DNA of 35,482 nucleotides from Actinomycetota bacterium. GTDB taxonomy: Bacteria; Actinomycetota; Nitriliruptoria; Nitriliruptorales; Nitriliruptoraceae. Within the stretch, counting starts at the first letter, position 1. Each line of letters begins with the position of its first letter. Under the pieces are notes generated by a model, which saw only the letters and a list, made by a program, of their open reading frames with translations, did no database searches and was not told the origin of the DNA. Positions 18,762-26,745 of this stretch are shown here, in pieces. The position numbers and the translations under genes were made by a program. Where the stretch lies: contig JAHWJY010000019.1 in the NCBI GenBank assembly GCA_019348135.1, positions 1 through 35,482 on the forward strand, read 5' to 3'.

Positions 18762-20021
18762 ATGGCACGGACCACCCGATCCGCCGCCCTCGGCATCACG
18801 ATCGCCCTGGTCGCGACGGCCTGTAGCGCCGGCGCGTCCGACCCGTCGGCGGCGGGGGGCTCGGGGGACACCACCGGGGCATCCGGCGAGCATCGCTCCT
18901 GCATCCCGCTCGCGGAGTTCGACAACGGCGACGTCGAGAACGCCGCCGTGCAGGAAGCCGAGTTCCCCTGGAACCGCGACGACCCGGCGGTGCTCGAGGG
19001 GTTCGACTTCAGCCGGGTCGTGAGCGGGGGGCCGCCCCCGGACGGCATCCGACCGATCGAGGATCCGTGCTTCGACGACGTCGCCACCGCCGACGAGTGG
19101 CTCGAGCCGCAGAGCCCGGTCATGGTGGTCGAGGTCGGCGACGACCGGCGTGCCTACCCGCTGGCGATCATGACGCAGCACGAGATCGTCAACGACGTCG
19201 TCGGTGGCGAGCCCCTCGTGGTCACGTACTGCCCGCTGTGCAACTCGGGCCTGGCGTTCGAACGCACGGTCGACGGGCAGGTCCTGGACTTCGGCACCTC
19301 CGGGCGGCTGTTCCAGACCAACCTCGTGATGTACGACCGTCAGACCAAGACGCTGTGGGCGCAGTTCACCGGACGGGCGGTCGTCGGCGAGGACTTCGTC
19401 GGCACCGAGCTGGTGCGTGTCCCGACCGCGTTGCTCGGGTGGGCGGAGTTCAAGGAGGCCGCGCCCGACGGCGTCGTCCTCTCCCGCGACAGCGACCCGT
19501 CGCGTGACTACGGGCGCAACCCCTACCCCGGTTACGAGGGCTCGGGGGACTCGTTCCTGTTCGAGGGTCCGCGGGACGAGCGCCTCGACCCCAACGCACG
19601 CATCGTCGGGCTCGGCACGGACCGCGACCCGGTCGCCGTCACGCTCGACCATCTCCGGGAGGAGCAGGTCGTGGCGCTCGACCTCGACGGTGACCCCGTC
19701 ACGGTGTGGTGGGCGCCCGGGCAGTCCAGTGCCCTCGACAACGCGTCCGTCGACGACGGCCAGGACGTCGGCTCCACGGCGGCGTTCCGCTCGACCTTGG
19801 AGGACGGCACCGAGCTGACGTTCGCGCCGAGTGACGACGATCCGACCGCGTTCGTCGACGAGCAGACCGGCTCCACCTGGAACCTGCTCGGCGAGGCCGT
19901 CGAGGGCGACCTGGAGGGGACCCGGCTGACGGCCGTGTCGCGTGACGACACGTTCTGGTTCGTGTGGTTCGCGTTCCAGCCCGACACCGGCATCGTGGGA
20001 GGCGGGACGACCGATGCGTGA
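18762..20021 (+). CDS. DUF3179-domain lipoprotein
   Basis: Lipobox ALVATACSAG; DUF3179 signature RRAYPLAIMTQHEIVNDVVGGEPLVVTYCPLCNSGLAFER...DFGTSGRLFQTNLVMYDRQTKTLWAQFTGRAVVG. Confidence 0.93.
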   Translation: MARTTRSAALGITIALVATACSAGASDPSAAGGSGDTTGASGEHRSCIPLAEFDNGDVENAAVQEAEFPWNRDDPAVLEGFDFSRVVSGGPPPDGIRPIEDPCFDDVATADEWLEPQSPVMVVEVGDDRRAYPLAIMTQHEIVNDVVGGEPLVVTYCPLCNSGLAFERTVDGQVLDFGTSGRLFQTNLVMYDRQTKTLWAQFTGRAVVGEDFVGTELVRVPTALLGWAEFKEAAPDGVVLSRDSDPSRDYGRNPYPGYEGSGDSFLFEGPRDERLDPNARIVGLGTDRDPVAVTLDHLREEQVVALDLDGDPVTVWWAPGQSSALDNASVDDGQDVGSTAAFRSTLEDGTELTFAPSDDDPTAFVDEQTGSTWNLLGEAVEGDLEGTRLTAVSRDDTFWFVWFAFQPDTGIVGGGTTDA

Positions 20022-20139
20022 CCTCCGCCGCCAGAGCCGTGCTGATCGCCGGCGCCGCCGTCGTCCTGCGCCCACACCCACGACAGGCCCGAGCGTGCCG
20101 CCGAGCGCGTCGACGAGGTCAGCGACTGATGAGCCCCGG

Positions 20140-20700
20140 TCACCGGCCCGCGAGGTCCTCGATCACCGCCAGCAGCTCCCCCACCGGGGGACGGTCGTCG
20201 CGGCGTTGCGGGCGGCTGTACGCGATCGTGCCATCGGGCGCGACCACGAAGTCCCCGCCGAGCTGGAGGGTGTCCTCCCCGGAGCCACGGATGCGCTGGC
20301 CGGAGGTGAGCAGTCGCGCGTACTGCTGCCAGACCTTCGGATCGAGCCACACGCGCCACCAGGCGGCCCGCCCGAGCCCCCACCTCCGGTACGCCTCGCG
20401 TTCCCGGTCGACCAGCACGGGGAACGGCAGCTCCCCGACGCCGGCGAGGAGCTGGCTGCGGACGAGCCGGGGCTCGTCGTGGACGACGAACAGGGCCGCG
20501 GCGCCGCTCGCCTCGAGCCGCCCTGCACGGTCGCGCACCTTCACGAGGTGCGCACGGCAGATCAGTCAGCCGGCGTGGCGGAGGAACGACACCAGGACCG
20601 GACGTCCCGAGAGGTCCCGGAGGGCCGTCACCCTGCCGTCGAGGTCGGGGAGCTCGAGCTCCGGTGCGGGCTCGCCGGTGCGGGGGGCCTGCATCGTCAT
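20140..20700 (-). CDS. Candidate selenoprotein: AhpC/TSA_2 (PRXL2/SelU-like) peroxiredoxin-like protein with UxxC motif (in-frame UGA at 20568-20566)
   Basis: Reading through UGA gives MTMQAPRTGEPAPELELPDLDGRVTALRDLSGRPVLVSFLRHAG-U-LICRAHLVKVRDRAGRLEASGAAALFVVHDEPRLV...PFPVLVDREREAYRRWGLGR...GGDFVVAPDGTIAYSRPQRRDDRPPVGELLAVIEDLAGR*. Redoxin-fold sequence is continuous on both sides of UGA, U aligns with the expected CxxC cysteine, and a hairpin follows. The ORF track lists only the part after UGA (20140..20544). Confidence 0.85.
20533..20553 (-). promoter_or_regulatory. Putative bacterial SECIS hairpin
   Basis: 12 nt after UGA: GCGCACCU-CGUGA-AGGUGCGC, perfect 8-bp stem, loop contains GU; the loop begins 20 nt after UGA. 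Confidence 0.72.
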
Positions 20701-20725
20701 GTCGCTCTTCCTGTCGATGGTCAGA

Positions 20726-20902
20726 TCAGTGTGCGGAACGCAGGCCCAGGAGCGCGAACGTCACCGTGCCGAGACCGATGACGAGCAGCCGGAGGTCAGG
20801 TCGGTCCCAGGACCGCCACAGCGCCAGGCCGAGGACCACGACGGCGAGGACGACCTGGGCGGCGACGCCGGCATCCGTCCGTGGGAGAAGCAGCCCGCTC
20901 AC
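20726..20902 (-). CDS. Small membrane protein (58 aa)
   Basis: VSGLLLPRTDAGVAAQVVLAVVVLGLALWRSWDRPDLRLLVIGLGTVTFALLGLRSAH*; GTG start overlaps the stop of the upstream zf-HC2 gene (GTGA). Confidence 0.65.
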   Translation of the reverse strand: MSGLLLPRTDAGVAAQVVLAVVVLGLALWRSWDRPDLRLLVIGLGTVTFALLGLRSAH

Positions 20903-21162
20903 GGGGCCGCGTCCGGTTCGGGGAGGGTGTCCAGCAGGCGCCGCAGCCGTACGAGGGCGCCAGCGTCGGGTGCGACCCGGAGACGCGCCACGGCGTCCTT
21001 GATCGCACGGATGGTGTCCGCGTCCCCGAAGCAGTCCTCGCACCGGGACAGGTGCCGGGCGACACGCCACGACGTGTCGCGATCCGCCTCCCCGTCGAGG
21101 TAGGTCTGCAGGTCGCGCAGGGCGCGGCGGCACGGCGACCTGTCGCTCCTCCATGACCGCAC
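20899..21162 (-). CDS. zf-HC2 (ZAS-type) anti-sigma-like protein
   Basis: CRRALRDLQTYLDGEADRDTSWRVARHLSRCEDCFGDADTIRAIKDAVARLR; HxxxCxxC motif. Start GTG 21162 is inferred. Confidence 0.75.
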   Translation of the reverse strand: MRSWRSDRSPCRRALRDLQTYLDGEADRDTSWRVARHLSRCEDCFGDADTIRAIKDAVARLRVAPDAGALVRLRRLLDTLPEPDAAP

Positions 21163-21227
21163 CGTCCGCTCCTCGCTGTCGGGGACCCACGGCGGGAACC
21201 CGCGGCGGAGCCGGTCGCTTCCACCGG

Positions 21228-21572
21228 TCAGTGCCAGGTCGCCCAGGAGGCCCCGGCCGCGACGCCGCCGGCGAAGAGCAGGAACGGCGCGGCGACGAGC
21301 ACGGTGCGCAACGGCCGTGGCCGGCCCGTCGCCTGGGAGAGGCCGTGACTGGCCGCGACCGCTCCCCCGGCGGCCAGCAGCCACCAGACGACCCGGAGCG
21401 GGGCCGGCCACGCGAACGTCACGAGCCATCCCGGATAGGCGGTCGAGGGCGAGTCGCCCACGAAGCTGCCGAGGAACTCCAGCGCCACGGCGAGCAACGT
21501 GACCGCAGCGCCCGCCAGCGCCCACCCCGGGAGGGGACGCTCGTCCACGATGTCGCCGTCGCGGGCGGTCAC
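21228..21572 (-). CDS. Multi-TM membrane protein of unknown function
   Basis: VTARDGDIVDERPLPGWALAGAAVTLLAVALEFLGSFVGDSPSTAYPGWLVTFAWPAPLRVVWWLLAAGGAVAASHGLSQATGRPRPLRTVLVAAPFLLFAGGVAAGASWATWH*; GTGA overlap with the upstream oxidoreductase. Confidence 0.7.
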   Translation of the reverse strand: MTARDGDIVDERPLPGWALAGAAVTLLAVALEFLGSFVGDSPSTAYPGWLVTFAWPAPLRVVWWLLAAGGAVAASHGLSQATGRPRPLRTVLVAAPFLLFAGGVAAGASWATWH

Positions 21573-22963
21573 TGGATCCCGCGGTCCGCCTCGAGCAGTC
21601 GCAGCCACACCTCGCTCATCGTCGGGAACGCCGGTACGGCGTGCCACAGGTCGTCGATCGTGATCCGCGAGACGATGGCGATCGTGGCGGCGTGGAGCAT
21701 CTCGCCCACGCCGGGCCCGGTGAAGGTCGCACCCACGATGGTGCGTTCCGCCTGGTCGACGACCAACTGTGCGGTGCCGGCGACGTCCTTGCCGAGCAAG
21801 GATCCTCCGGCGACGTCGCCGATGCCGTAGGACAGCGTGGACACGTCGAGGCCCTGCTCGCGTGCCTTCTCCTCGGTGAGCCCGACCGCAGCGACCTGGG
21901 GGTCGGTGAACACCACCCGCACGACGGCCTGGTGGTCGGCGCGGGCTTCCACCTCCTTGCCGGCGAGGTGGTCACCGACGAGCCGGGCCTGGTACTTGCC
22001 GTGGTGGGTCAGGAGCGCCCGGCCGTTGACGTCGCCGATGGCGTAGAGCCACCCGTCGGCGCCGACCGCACGGAGCTGGTCGTCCGTCTCGATGTAGGAC
22101 CCCTCCTCGAGGCCGACCGTGTCGAGGCCGAGGTCGCGGGTGTTCGGCCGGCGGCCGGTGGCGACCAGGAGCTCGTCCGCCTCGAGGTCGGTGCCATCGG
22201 CGAGGCTGAGCGTCACCGGGCCGTCGGACCCGTCCCGACGCGCGCCGACGGCCTCGGCGTCGAGGTGGACGGTGATGCCCTCGGCCTCGAACGCTTCGCG
22301 CAGCTGCTCGCCGACGAACGGCTCCTCCGTCGCGAGCAGCCGATCGGCCATCTCGACGATGGTGACCTCCCCGGCACCCAGCCGGCGGAAGGCCTGGGCC
22401 ATCTCCACGCCGACGACGCCGCCCCCCAGCACCACGAGCCGGTCCGGGATCTGCTTGGCCGTCGTGACGTCGCGGCTGTCCCACGTGCGCACGTCCCGCA
22501 GCCCGTCGATGGGGGGGATGGCCGCGGACGAACCCGTGGCGACGACCACGCCCTTGCGGGCGGTCAGCGTCCGGCTCCCGTCGTCGGTCTCCACCTCGAC
22601 GGTGCGTTCGCCGGCGAGCCGCGCGTGTCCGCGGATCAGGGTCGTCCCGGTGCTCTCGACCCACTGCACCTGGTGCTTGTCGTCCCAGTGGGAGGAGAAC
22701 GCGTCGCGGGTCTTCAGCGTCGCCTCGACGTCGACCTCGCCGGTCACCGCTGGCGCCGCGCCGGGGACGCGCCGGGCGGCGGCGAGGGCCTCGCCGGGCC
22801 GCAACAGTGCCTTGGACGGCATGCACGCCCAGTAGGAGCACTCGCCGCCGACCAGCTCACGCTCGATCAGGGCGACCTCCAGGTCGTTGTCGCGGGCGTA
22901 CCAGGCGGCGTTCTCGCCGGCGGGCCCGCCCCCGATCACGATCACGTCGAACTCGTCGCTCAT
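21569..22963 (-). CDS. FAD-dependent pyridine nucleotide-disulfide oxidoreductase (mercuric reductase/Lpd-like)
   Basis: DVIVIGGGPAGENAAWYARD, GGECSYWACMPSKALLRP (C-x4-C), VVLGGGVVGVEMAQAFRRLG, YAIGDVNGRALLTHHGKYQARLVG. Confidence 0.93.
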   Translation of the reverse strand: MSDEFDVIVIGGGPAGENAAWYARDNDLEVALIERELVGGECSYWACMPSKALLRPGEALAAARRVPGAAPAVTGEVDVEATLKTRDAFSSHWDDKHQVQWVESTGTTLIRGHARLAGERTVEVETDDGSRTLTARKGVVVATGSSAAIPPIDGLRDVRTWDSRDVTTAKQIPDRLVVLGGGVVGVEMAQAFRRLGAGEVTIVEMADRLLATEEPFVGEQLREAFEAEGITVHLDAEAVGARRDGSDGPVTLSLADGTDLEADELLVATGRRPNTRDLGLDTVGLEEGSYIETDDQLRAVGADGWLYAIGDVNGRALLTHHGKYQARLVGDHLAGKEVEARADHQAVVRVVFTDPQVAAVGLTEEKAREQGLDVSTLSYGIGDVAGGSLLGKDVAGTAQLVVDQAERTIVGATFTGPGVGEMLHAATIAIVSRITIDDLWHAVPAFPTMSEVWLRLLEADRGIQ

Positions 22964-23026
22964 ACCTGCTCCTCCGGGATGTCGTTCCCATCCGTAACCC
23001 ACGCCGGCCTCCTCTGCATCCCCCCG

Positions 23027-23809
23027 TCACGGCCGGACGCTCGACCGGCGCCACGCCGCCGCCACCACGCCCAGCGCCACGAGCGGGGGCACGAGGAACA
23101 CCAGCGACAGGGTCGCCGCGACCTGCGGGTCGCGCTCCACGAAGGGCAGGAGCACCACCGGCAGGGTCAGCCGTCCCCCGCCGACCGCGAGGCTCGTCCC
23201 GTACTGGCTCCAGCTGACGAGGAAGCCGAGGAGCGCCGCCACGGTCAGCGGGCGGGCCGCGGCCGGCAGGGTGACGAAGCGCAGCCGAGCCAGGGTCCCG
23301 GCGCCGGCCGTCCGGGCGGCCTCCTCGAGACGCCGCACGCGGTCGTCGAACGCCGGCGCGAGGATCAACACCGCGTAGGGCAGGAGGTAGACGAGGTGGG
23401 CGAGCACCAGCCCGGCCGCCCGGTCCGCGAGCCCCAGACGCAGGAACCACGTCGTCAGCCCGGTCCCGGTCGCGAACTGCGGGACGAGCAGTGGCATCGC
23501 CAGGACCGCGACCAGGGCGGGGCGTGCCCCGGCGGGCACCGCGGCGAGGCCGCGCGCCGCGGGCCACGCGAGGAGCATCCCGACGCAGGTGGCGACGACG
23601 GCGACGAGCAGGGACGTCACGACGGCCTCGCCGACGCGCGTGCCGGGGGAGGCGAGCACGTCGAATCCGCGCGTGCCGAGTTCGTGCGGGAGCAGGGCGG
23701 GCGCGCGCCACACGTCCGCCGCCGCCCGCACGGGGAGCACCAGCAGCGGGGCCACGACGAGGACGCCGAGGAGGTGCCCCCAGCCTGCGCTGGTCCGGGT
23801 CTCACGCAC
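23027..23809 (-). CDS. ABC transporter permease (YnjC-like, second half)
   Basis: Six-TM BPD_transp_1 pattern; LEEAARTAGAGTLARLRFVTLPAAARPLTVAALLGFLVSWSQYGTSLAVGGG. Confidence 0.85.
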   Translation of the reverse strand: MRETRTSAGWGHLLGVLVVAPLLVLPVRAAADVWRAPALLPHELGTRGFDVLASPGTRVGEAVVTSLLVAVVATCVGMLLAWPAARGLAAVPAGARPALVAVLAMPLLVPQFATGTGLTTWFLRLGLADRAAGLVLAHLVYLLPYAVLILAPAFDDRVRRLEEAARTAGAGTLARLRFVTLPAAARPLTVAALLGFLVSWSQYGTSLAVGGGRLTLPVVLLPFVERDPQVAATLSLVFLVPPLVALGVVAAAWRRSSVRP

Positions 23810-24614
23810 GGTGGCGCCGGACCGTCGCTCCGGCGACGACCGCGAGCAGGACCGAGCCGGCCGTCGCGACGAGCAGCGCCGCCGCGGCGTCGGCGCGTCC
23901 GGACAGGTCGGCGATCCGGGTGACCCGCAGGGCGTACGTCGCGATCGTGTCCGGCTGCGTGGGTCCCACGAGCAGCGGCACCTCGAACGAGCCGAAGACG
24001 AACGCCGCGACGACCAGGGTGCCGAGCGTCAACGGCCCCCGGAGGCCCGGGACGACGACGTGACGGAACCGTGCGACCGGGCCGGCACCGTGGACCGCGG
24101 CGGCTTCCTCCCGGGCGGCGATGTCGTCGTCCCACGCGGCGAGCAGCAGCAGTGCCAGGAAGGGGACCTCCTTCGCGACGTAGACGAGGACGATCCCCAC
24201 GCCTGAGCGCGACCGGACGACGTCGAGAGGCATCCCGCCGAGGAGGCGGTCCGCCAGACCTCCGGGACCGAGCCAGAGGACCGCGAGGATCGCCACGAGG
24301 AGGTGCGGCACGAGCACCGGCAGGGCCGCGACCGTGCGCGCCCAGGCCCGCCCGCGCAGCGCCGCGGCGACCGGCAGCGCCAGCACGACGGAGAGGACCG
24401 TGGCCGCGACCGTGGTCACGAGCGTGAACGCGACGGCGTCCCGGAACGCCGCATCGGTCACGACCGACCGCCACGCCGACAGGGTGTACGCGCCGGAGAA
24501 GGGGTCCGGTTGGAGGCTGGCGCGGACCGCTCCGGCGAGGGCCCCGCCGAAGAGCACGATCGTCACCGTGACCGCCGGGACGACGCCGGCCCATCGACGC
24601 CACGGTCGGCTCAC
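23802..24614 (-). CDS. ABC transporter permease (YnjC-like, first half)
   Basis: Hydrophobic BPD_transp_1; AREEAAAVHGAGPVARFRHVVVPGLRGPLTLGTLVVAAFVFGSFEVPLLVGPTQPDTIATYAL; overlaps the next permease by 8 bp. Confidence 0.85.
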   Translation of the reverse strand: MSRPWRRWAGVVPAVTVTIVLFGGALAGAVRASLQPDPFSGAYTLSAWRSVVTDAAFRDAVAFTLVTTVAATVLSVVLALPVAAALRGRAWARTVAALPVLVPHLLVAILAVLWLGPGGLADRLLGGMPLDVVRSRSGVGIVLVYVAKEVPFLALLLLAAWDDDIAAREEAAAVHGAGPVARFRHVVVPGLRGPLTLGTLVVAAFVFGSFEVPLLVGPTQPDTIATYALRVTRIADLSGRADAAAALLVATAGSVLLAVVAGATVRRHRA

Positions 24615-24685
24615 GGTCGGACCCGGAACAGCCGACCGTGTGACAGGGTTGCCCGCCGGACATCCCACGAGGAGCCACCGCCGCC

Positions 24686-25327
24686 GTGCTCGATCAGCGC
24701 ATGCGTGCCCTGCTGCAGCCGGTGTGGGAGCCGGCGGCGACGCGACTGGCACGGCTGGGCGTCACCGCCGACGTGCTGACGGCGCTCGGACTGGTCCTGG
24801 GGCTCGCCGCGGCCGGCGCCGCGGCCGCGCGGTGGTGGGGTTGGGCGCTGGCGCTGTGGCTCGTCAGCCGGACGGCTGACGGGCTCGACGGCGCGGTCGC
24901 CCGCGTCGCGCGCAGCGCCAGCGACCGGGGTGGGTTCCTCGACATCGTCGCCGACTTCACGGTCTACGGGGCGTTCGTCGTGGGATGCGCCGTCGGGCGG
25001 CCCGACGCCCGGCTGGCGCTGCTCGTCCTGCTCCTGACCTACTACGTGAACGGGACGGCGTTCCTGGCGTTCTCGTCGGTGGTCGAGCGCCGGCGGCACG
25101 ACACCGCACTCGCCGACGAGCGCTCCTTCGTCTTCGCCCGTGGCCTCGCCGAGGGCACCGAGACGATCCTCGCGCACGCCCTGCTCGTGGCGTTCCCGGC
25201 CGCCATGGCCGTGATCGCCTGGGCGTTCGCGGGTGTCGTCGCGATCACCGTCGTCCAGCGCGTGCGCCTGGCCGTCCGGGTGCTCGCCGACGGGGACGGC
25301 GCGGGTCATCGTGGCACGTCGAGGTGA
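24686..25327 (+). CDS. CDP-alcohol phosphatidyltransferase family (YnjF-like)
   Basis: Motif DGLDGAVARVARSASDRGGFLDIVADF; N-terminus VLDQRMRALLQPVWEPAATRLARLGVTADVLTALGLVLGL and SFVFARGLAEGTETILAHALL resemble E. coli YnjF. Confidence 0.9.
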   Translation: MLDQRMRALLQPVWEPAATRLARLGVTADVLTALGLVLGLAAAGAAAARWWGWALALWLVSRTADGLDGAVARVARSASDRGGFLDIVADFTVYGAFVVGCAVGRPDARLALLVLLLTYYVNGTAFLAFSSVVERRRHDTALADERSFVFARGLAEGTETILAHALLVAFPAAMAVIAWAFAGVVAITVVQRVRLAVRVLADGDGAGHRGTSR

Positions 25328-26745
25328 CGGAGCAGCCACAGGAGCGGCCGCGTCCAGCGACGGACCTCGGGTGACAGGTAGCGCCCCCGGAGGTGCTCGA
25401 GCGCGGCGCGCCAGGGGCCTTCCGTGAGCGTCGGGTAGGCGTGAACCGCGGCCCCGACGTCCCTGAGGCTCGCCCCGGTGCGGATCCAGGCGGTGAGCTC
25501 CGCGATCGACTCCCCGGCGGCCTCCGCCACGAGGGTCGCGCCCACCAGCCGTCCCTTCGGGTCGGCGACCAGCGTCGCGAACCCGGTGGTGTGCGCCTGC
25601 GTGACGGCCCGGTCCACCTCGGCGTAGTCGTGACGGACGACGATGGCGTCCCCGCCCCACCGCGCCCGCGCCTCCTCCGCCGACAGCCCGACGTGCGCGA
25701 CCTCCGGATCGGTGAAGACCACCCACGGGATCCGGTCCTCCATGGCGGCCCGCCGCATGCGGAACAGCGCGTTGGTCACGACGAGGCTGCCGTGCACGCC
25801 CGCGACGTGGGTGAAGGACATCCGTCCGGTCACGTCCCCGCCGGCGAAGATGTTGCGGCCGGTCGTCCGCATCGTGTCGTCGACCGTGACGAAGCCGCGC
25901 TCGTCGGTCTCGACCCCGACCCGTTCGAGGGACAGGTCGCGCGTCCGTGGCGTGCGGCCCGTCGCCACCAGCAGGCGATCGAAGGCGAGGGTGGCTTCGA
26001 CGCCGTCGGGGCCCGCGACGGTGAGGGACCGGGCGTCGGCACGGACGGCCCGCGTCGCGGTGCGGACGTCCACACCCTCGCCCCGCAGCACCTCCGCGAT
26101 CAGGTCCCCGGCGTCGGGTCCGGCCGGGGGCAGCAACCGGTCCGTCAGCTCCACGATCGTGACGCGGCTGCCGAGGCGGGCGAAGGCCTGTCCGAGCTCG
26201 CACCCGATCGGTCCGCCGCCGAGGACGACCAGGCGCTCCGGCAGCTCCCGCAGGTCCCAGAGCGAGTCCGACGTGAGCGGCGACACCGCCTCGAGCCCCT
26301 CGACGGGGGGGAGCGCCGGCGTCGAGCCCGTCGCGATCAGGGCCGTCCGGTAGCGGACGGTGCGGCCGTCGACGTGGATGGCACCCGGGCGGAGGAAGCG
26401 CGCGCGCGACGCCACCACCTCGACCCCGCTGGCACGCAACCGCTCCGGGGAGTCGTGCGGCTCGATCGTCGCGATGGCACCGTGGACGTGGCGCATCACC
26501 CGCGCGAGGTCCACCTCGGGTTCGACGGCGGCCAGGCCGACACGGTCGGCGGTGCGCATGTCGTGGGCGCGTCGCGCCGCCGCGATCAACGCCTTGCTGG
26601 GGACGCACCCGGTCCAGAGGCAGTCCCCGCCCGTGCGGTCCTCCTCGGCCAGGAGCACGCGGGCGCCGACCCCCGCAGCGCCCATGGCGGTGGTCATCCC
26701 GGCCGTGCCGCCGCCGATGACGACCAGGTCGTAGCGCCTCACCAC
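25306..26745 (-). CDS. FAD-dependent pyridine nucleotide-disulfide oxidoreductase (mercuric reductase-like)
   Basis: DLVVIGGGTAGMTTAMGAAGVGARVLLAEEDRTGGDCLWTGCVPSKALIAAARRAHDMRTADRVG...NIFAGGDVTGRMSFTHVAGVHGSLV; C-x4-C. Confidence 0.94.
   Translation of the reverse strand: MVRRYDLVVIGGGTAGMTTAMGAAGVGARVLLAEEDRTGGDCLWTGCVPSKALIAAARRAHDMRTADRVGLAAVEPEVDLARVMRHVHGAIATIEPHDSPERLRASGVEVVASRARFLRPGAIHVDGRTVRYRTALIATGSTPALPPVEGLEAVSPLTSDSLWDLRELPERLVVLGGGPIGCELGQAFARLGSRVTIVELTDRLLPPAGPDAGDLIAEVLRGEGVDVRTATRAVRADARSLTVAGPDGVEATLAFDRLLVATGRTPRTRDLSLERVGVETDERGFVTVDDTMRTTGRNIFAGGDVTGRMSFTHVAGVHGSLVVTNALFRMRRAAMEDRIPWVVFTDPEVAHVGLSAEEARARWGGDAIVVRHDYAEVDRAVTQAHTTGFATLVADPKGRLVGATLVAEAAGESIAELTAWIRTGASLRDVGAAVHAYPTLTEGPWRAALEHLRGRYLSPEVRRWTRPLLWLLRHLDVPR

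Noticed and set aside
20140-20544. ORF-track call of a 134-aa protein starting MKVRDRAG
   Set aside because: The start is only an internal GTG after an in-frame UGA; the true gene probably starts at 20700 and reads through UGA as Sec.
21641-23923. 760-aa plus-strand ORF, and similar ORFs 24611..26890 (-), 25393..27234 (+), 18057..20081 (-), 12925..15285 (-), 5527..6876 (-)
   Set aside because: All overlap genes with strong family motifs on the other strand or frame and show no domains themselves.
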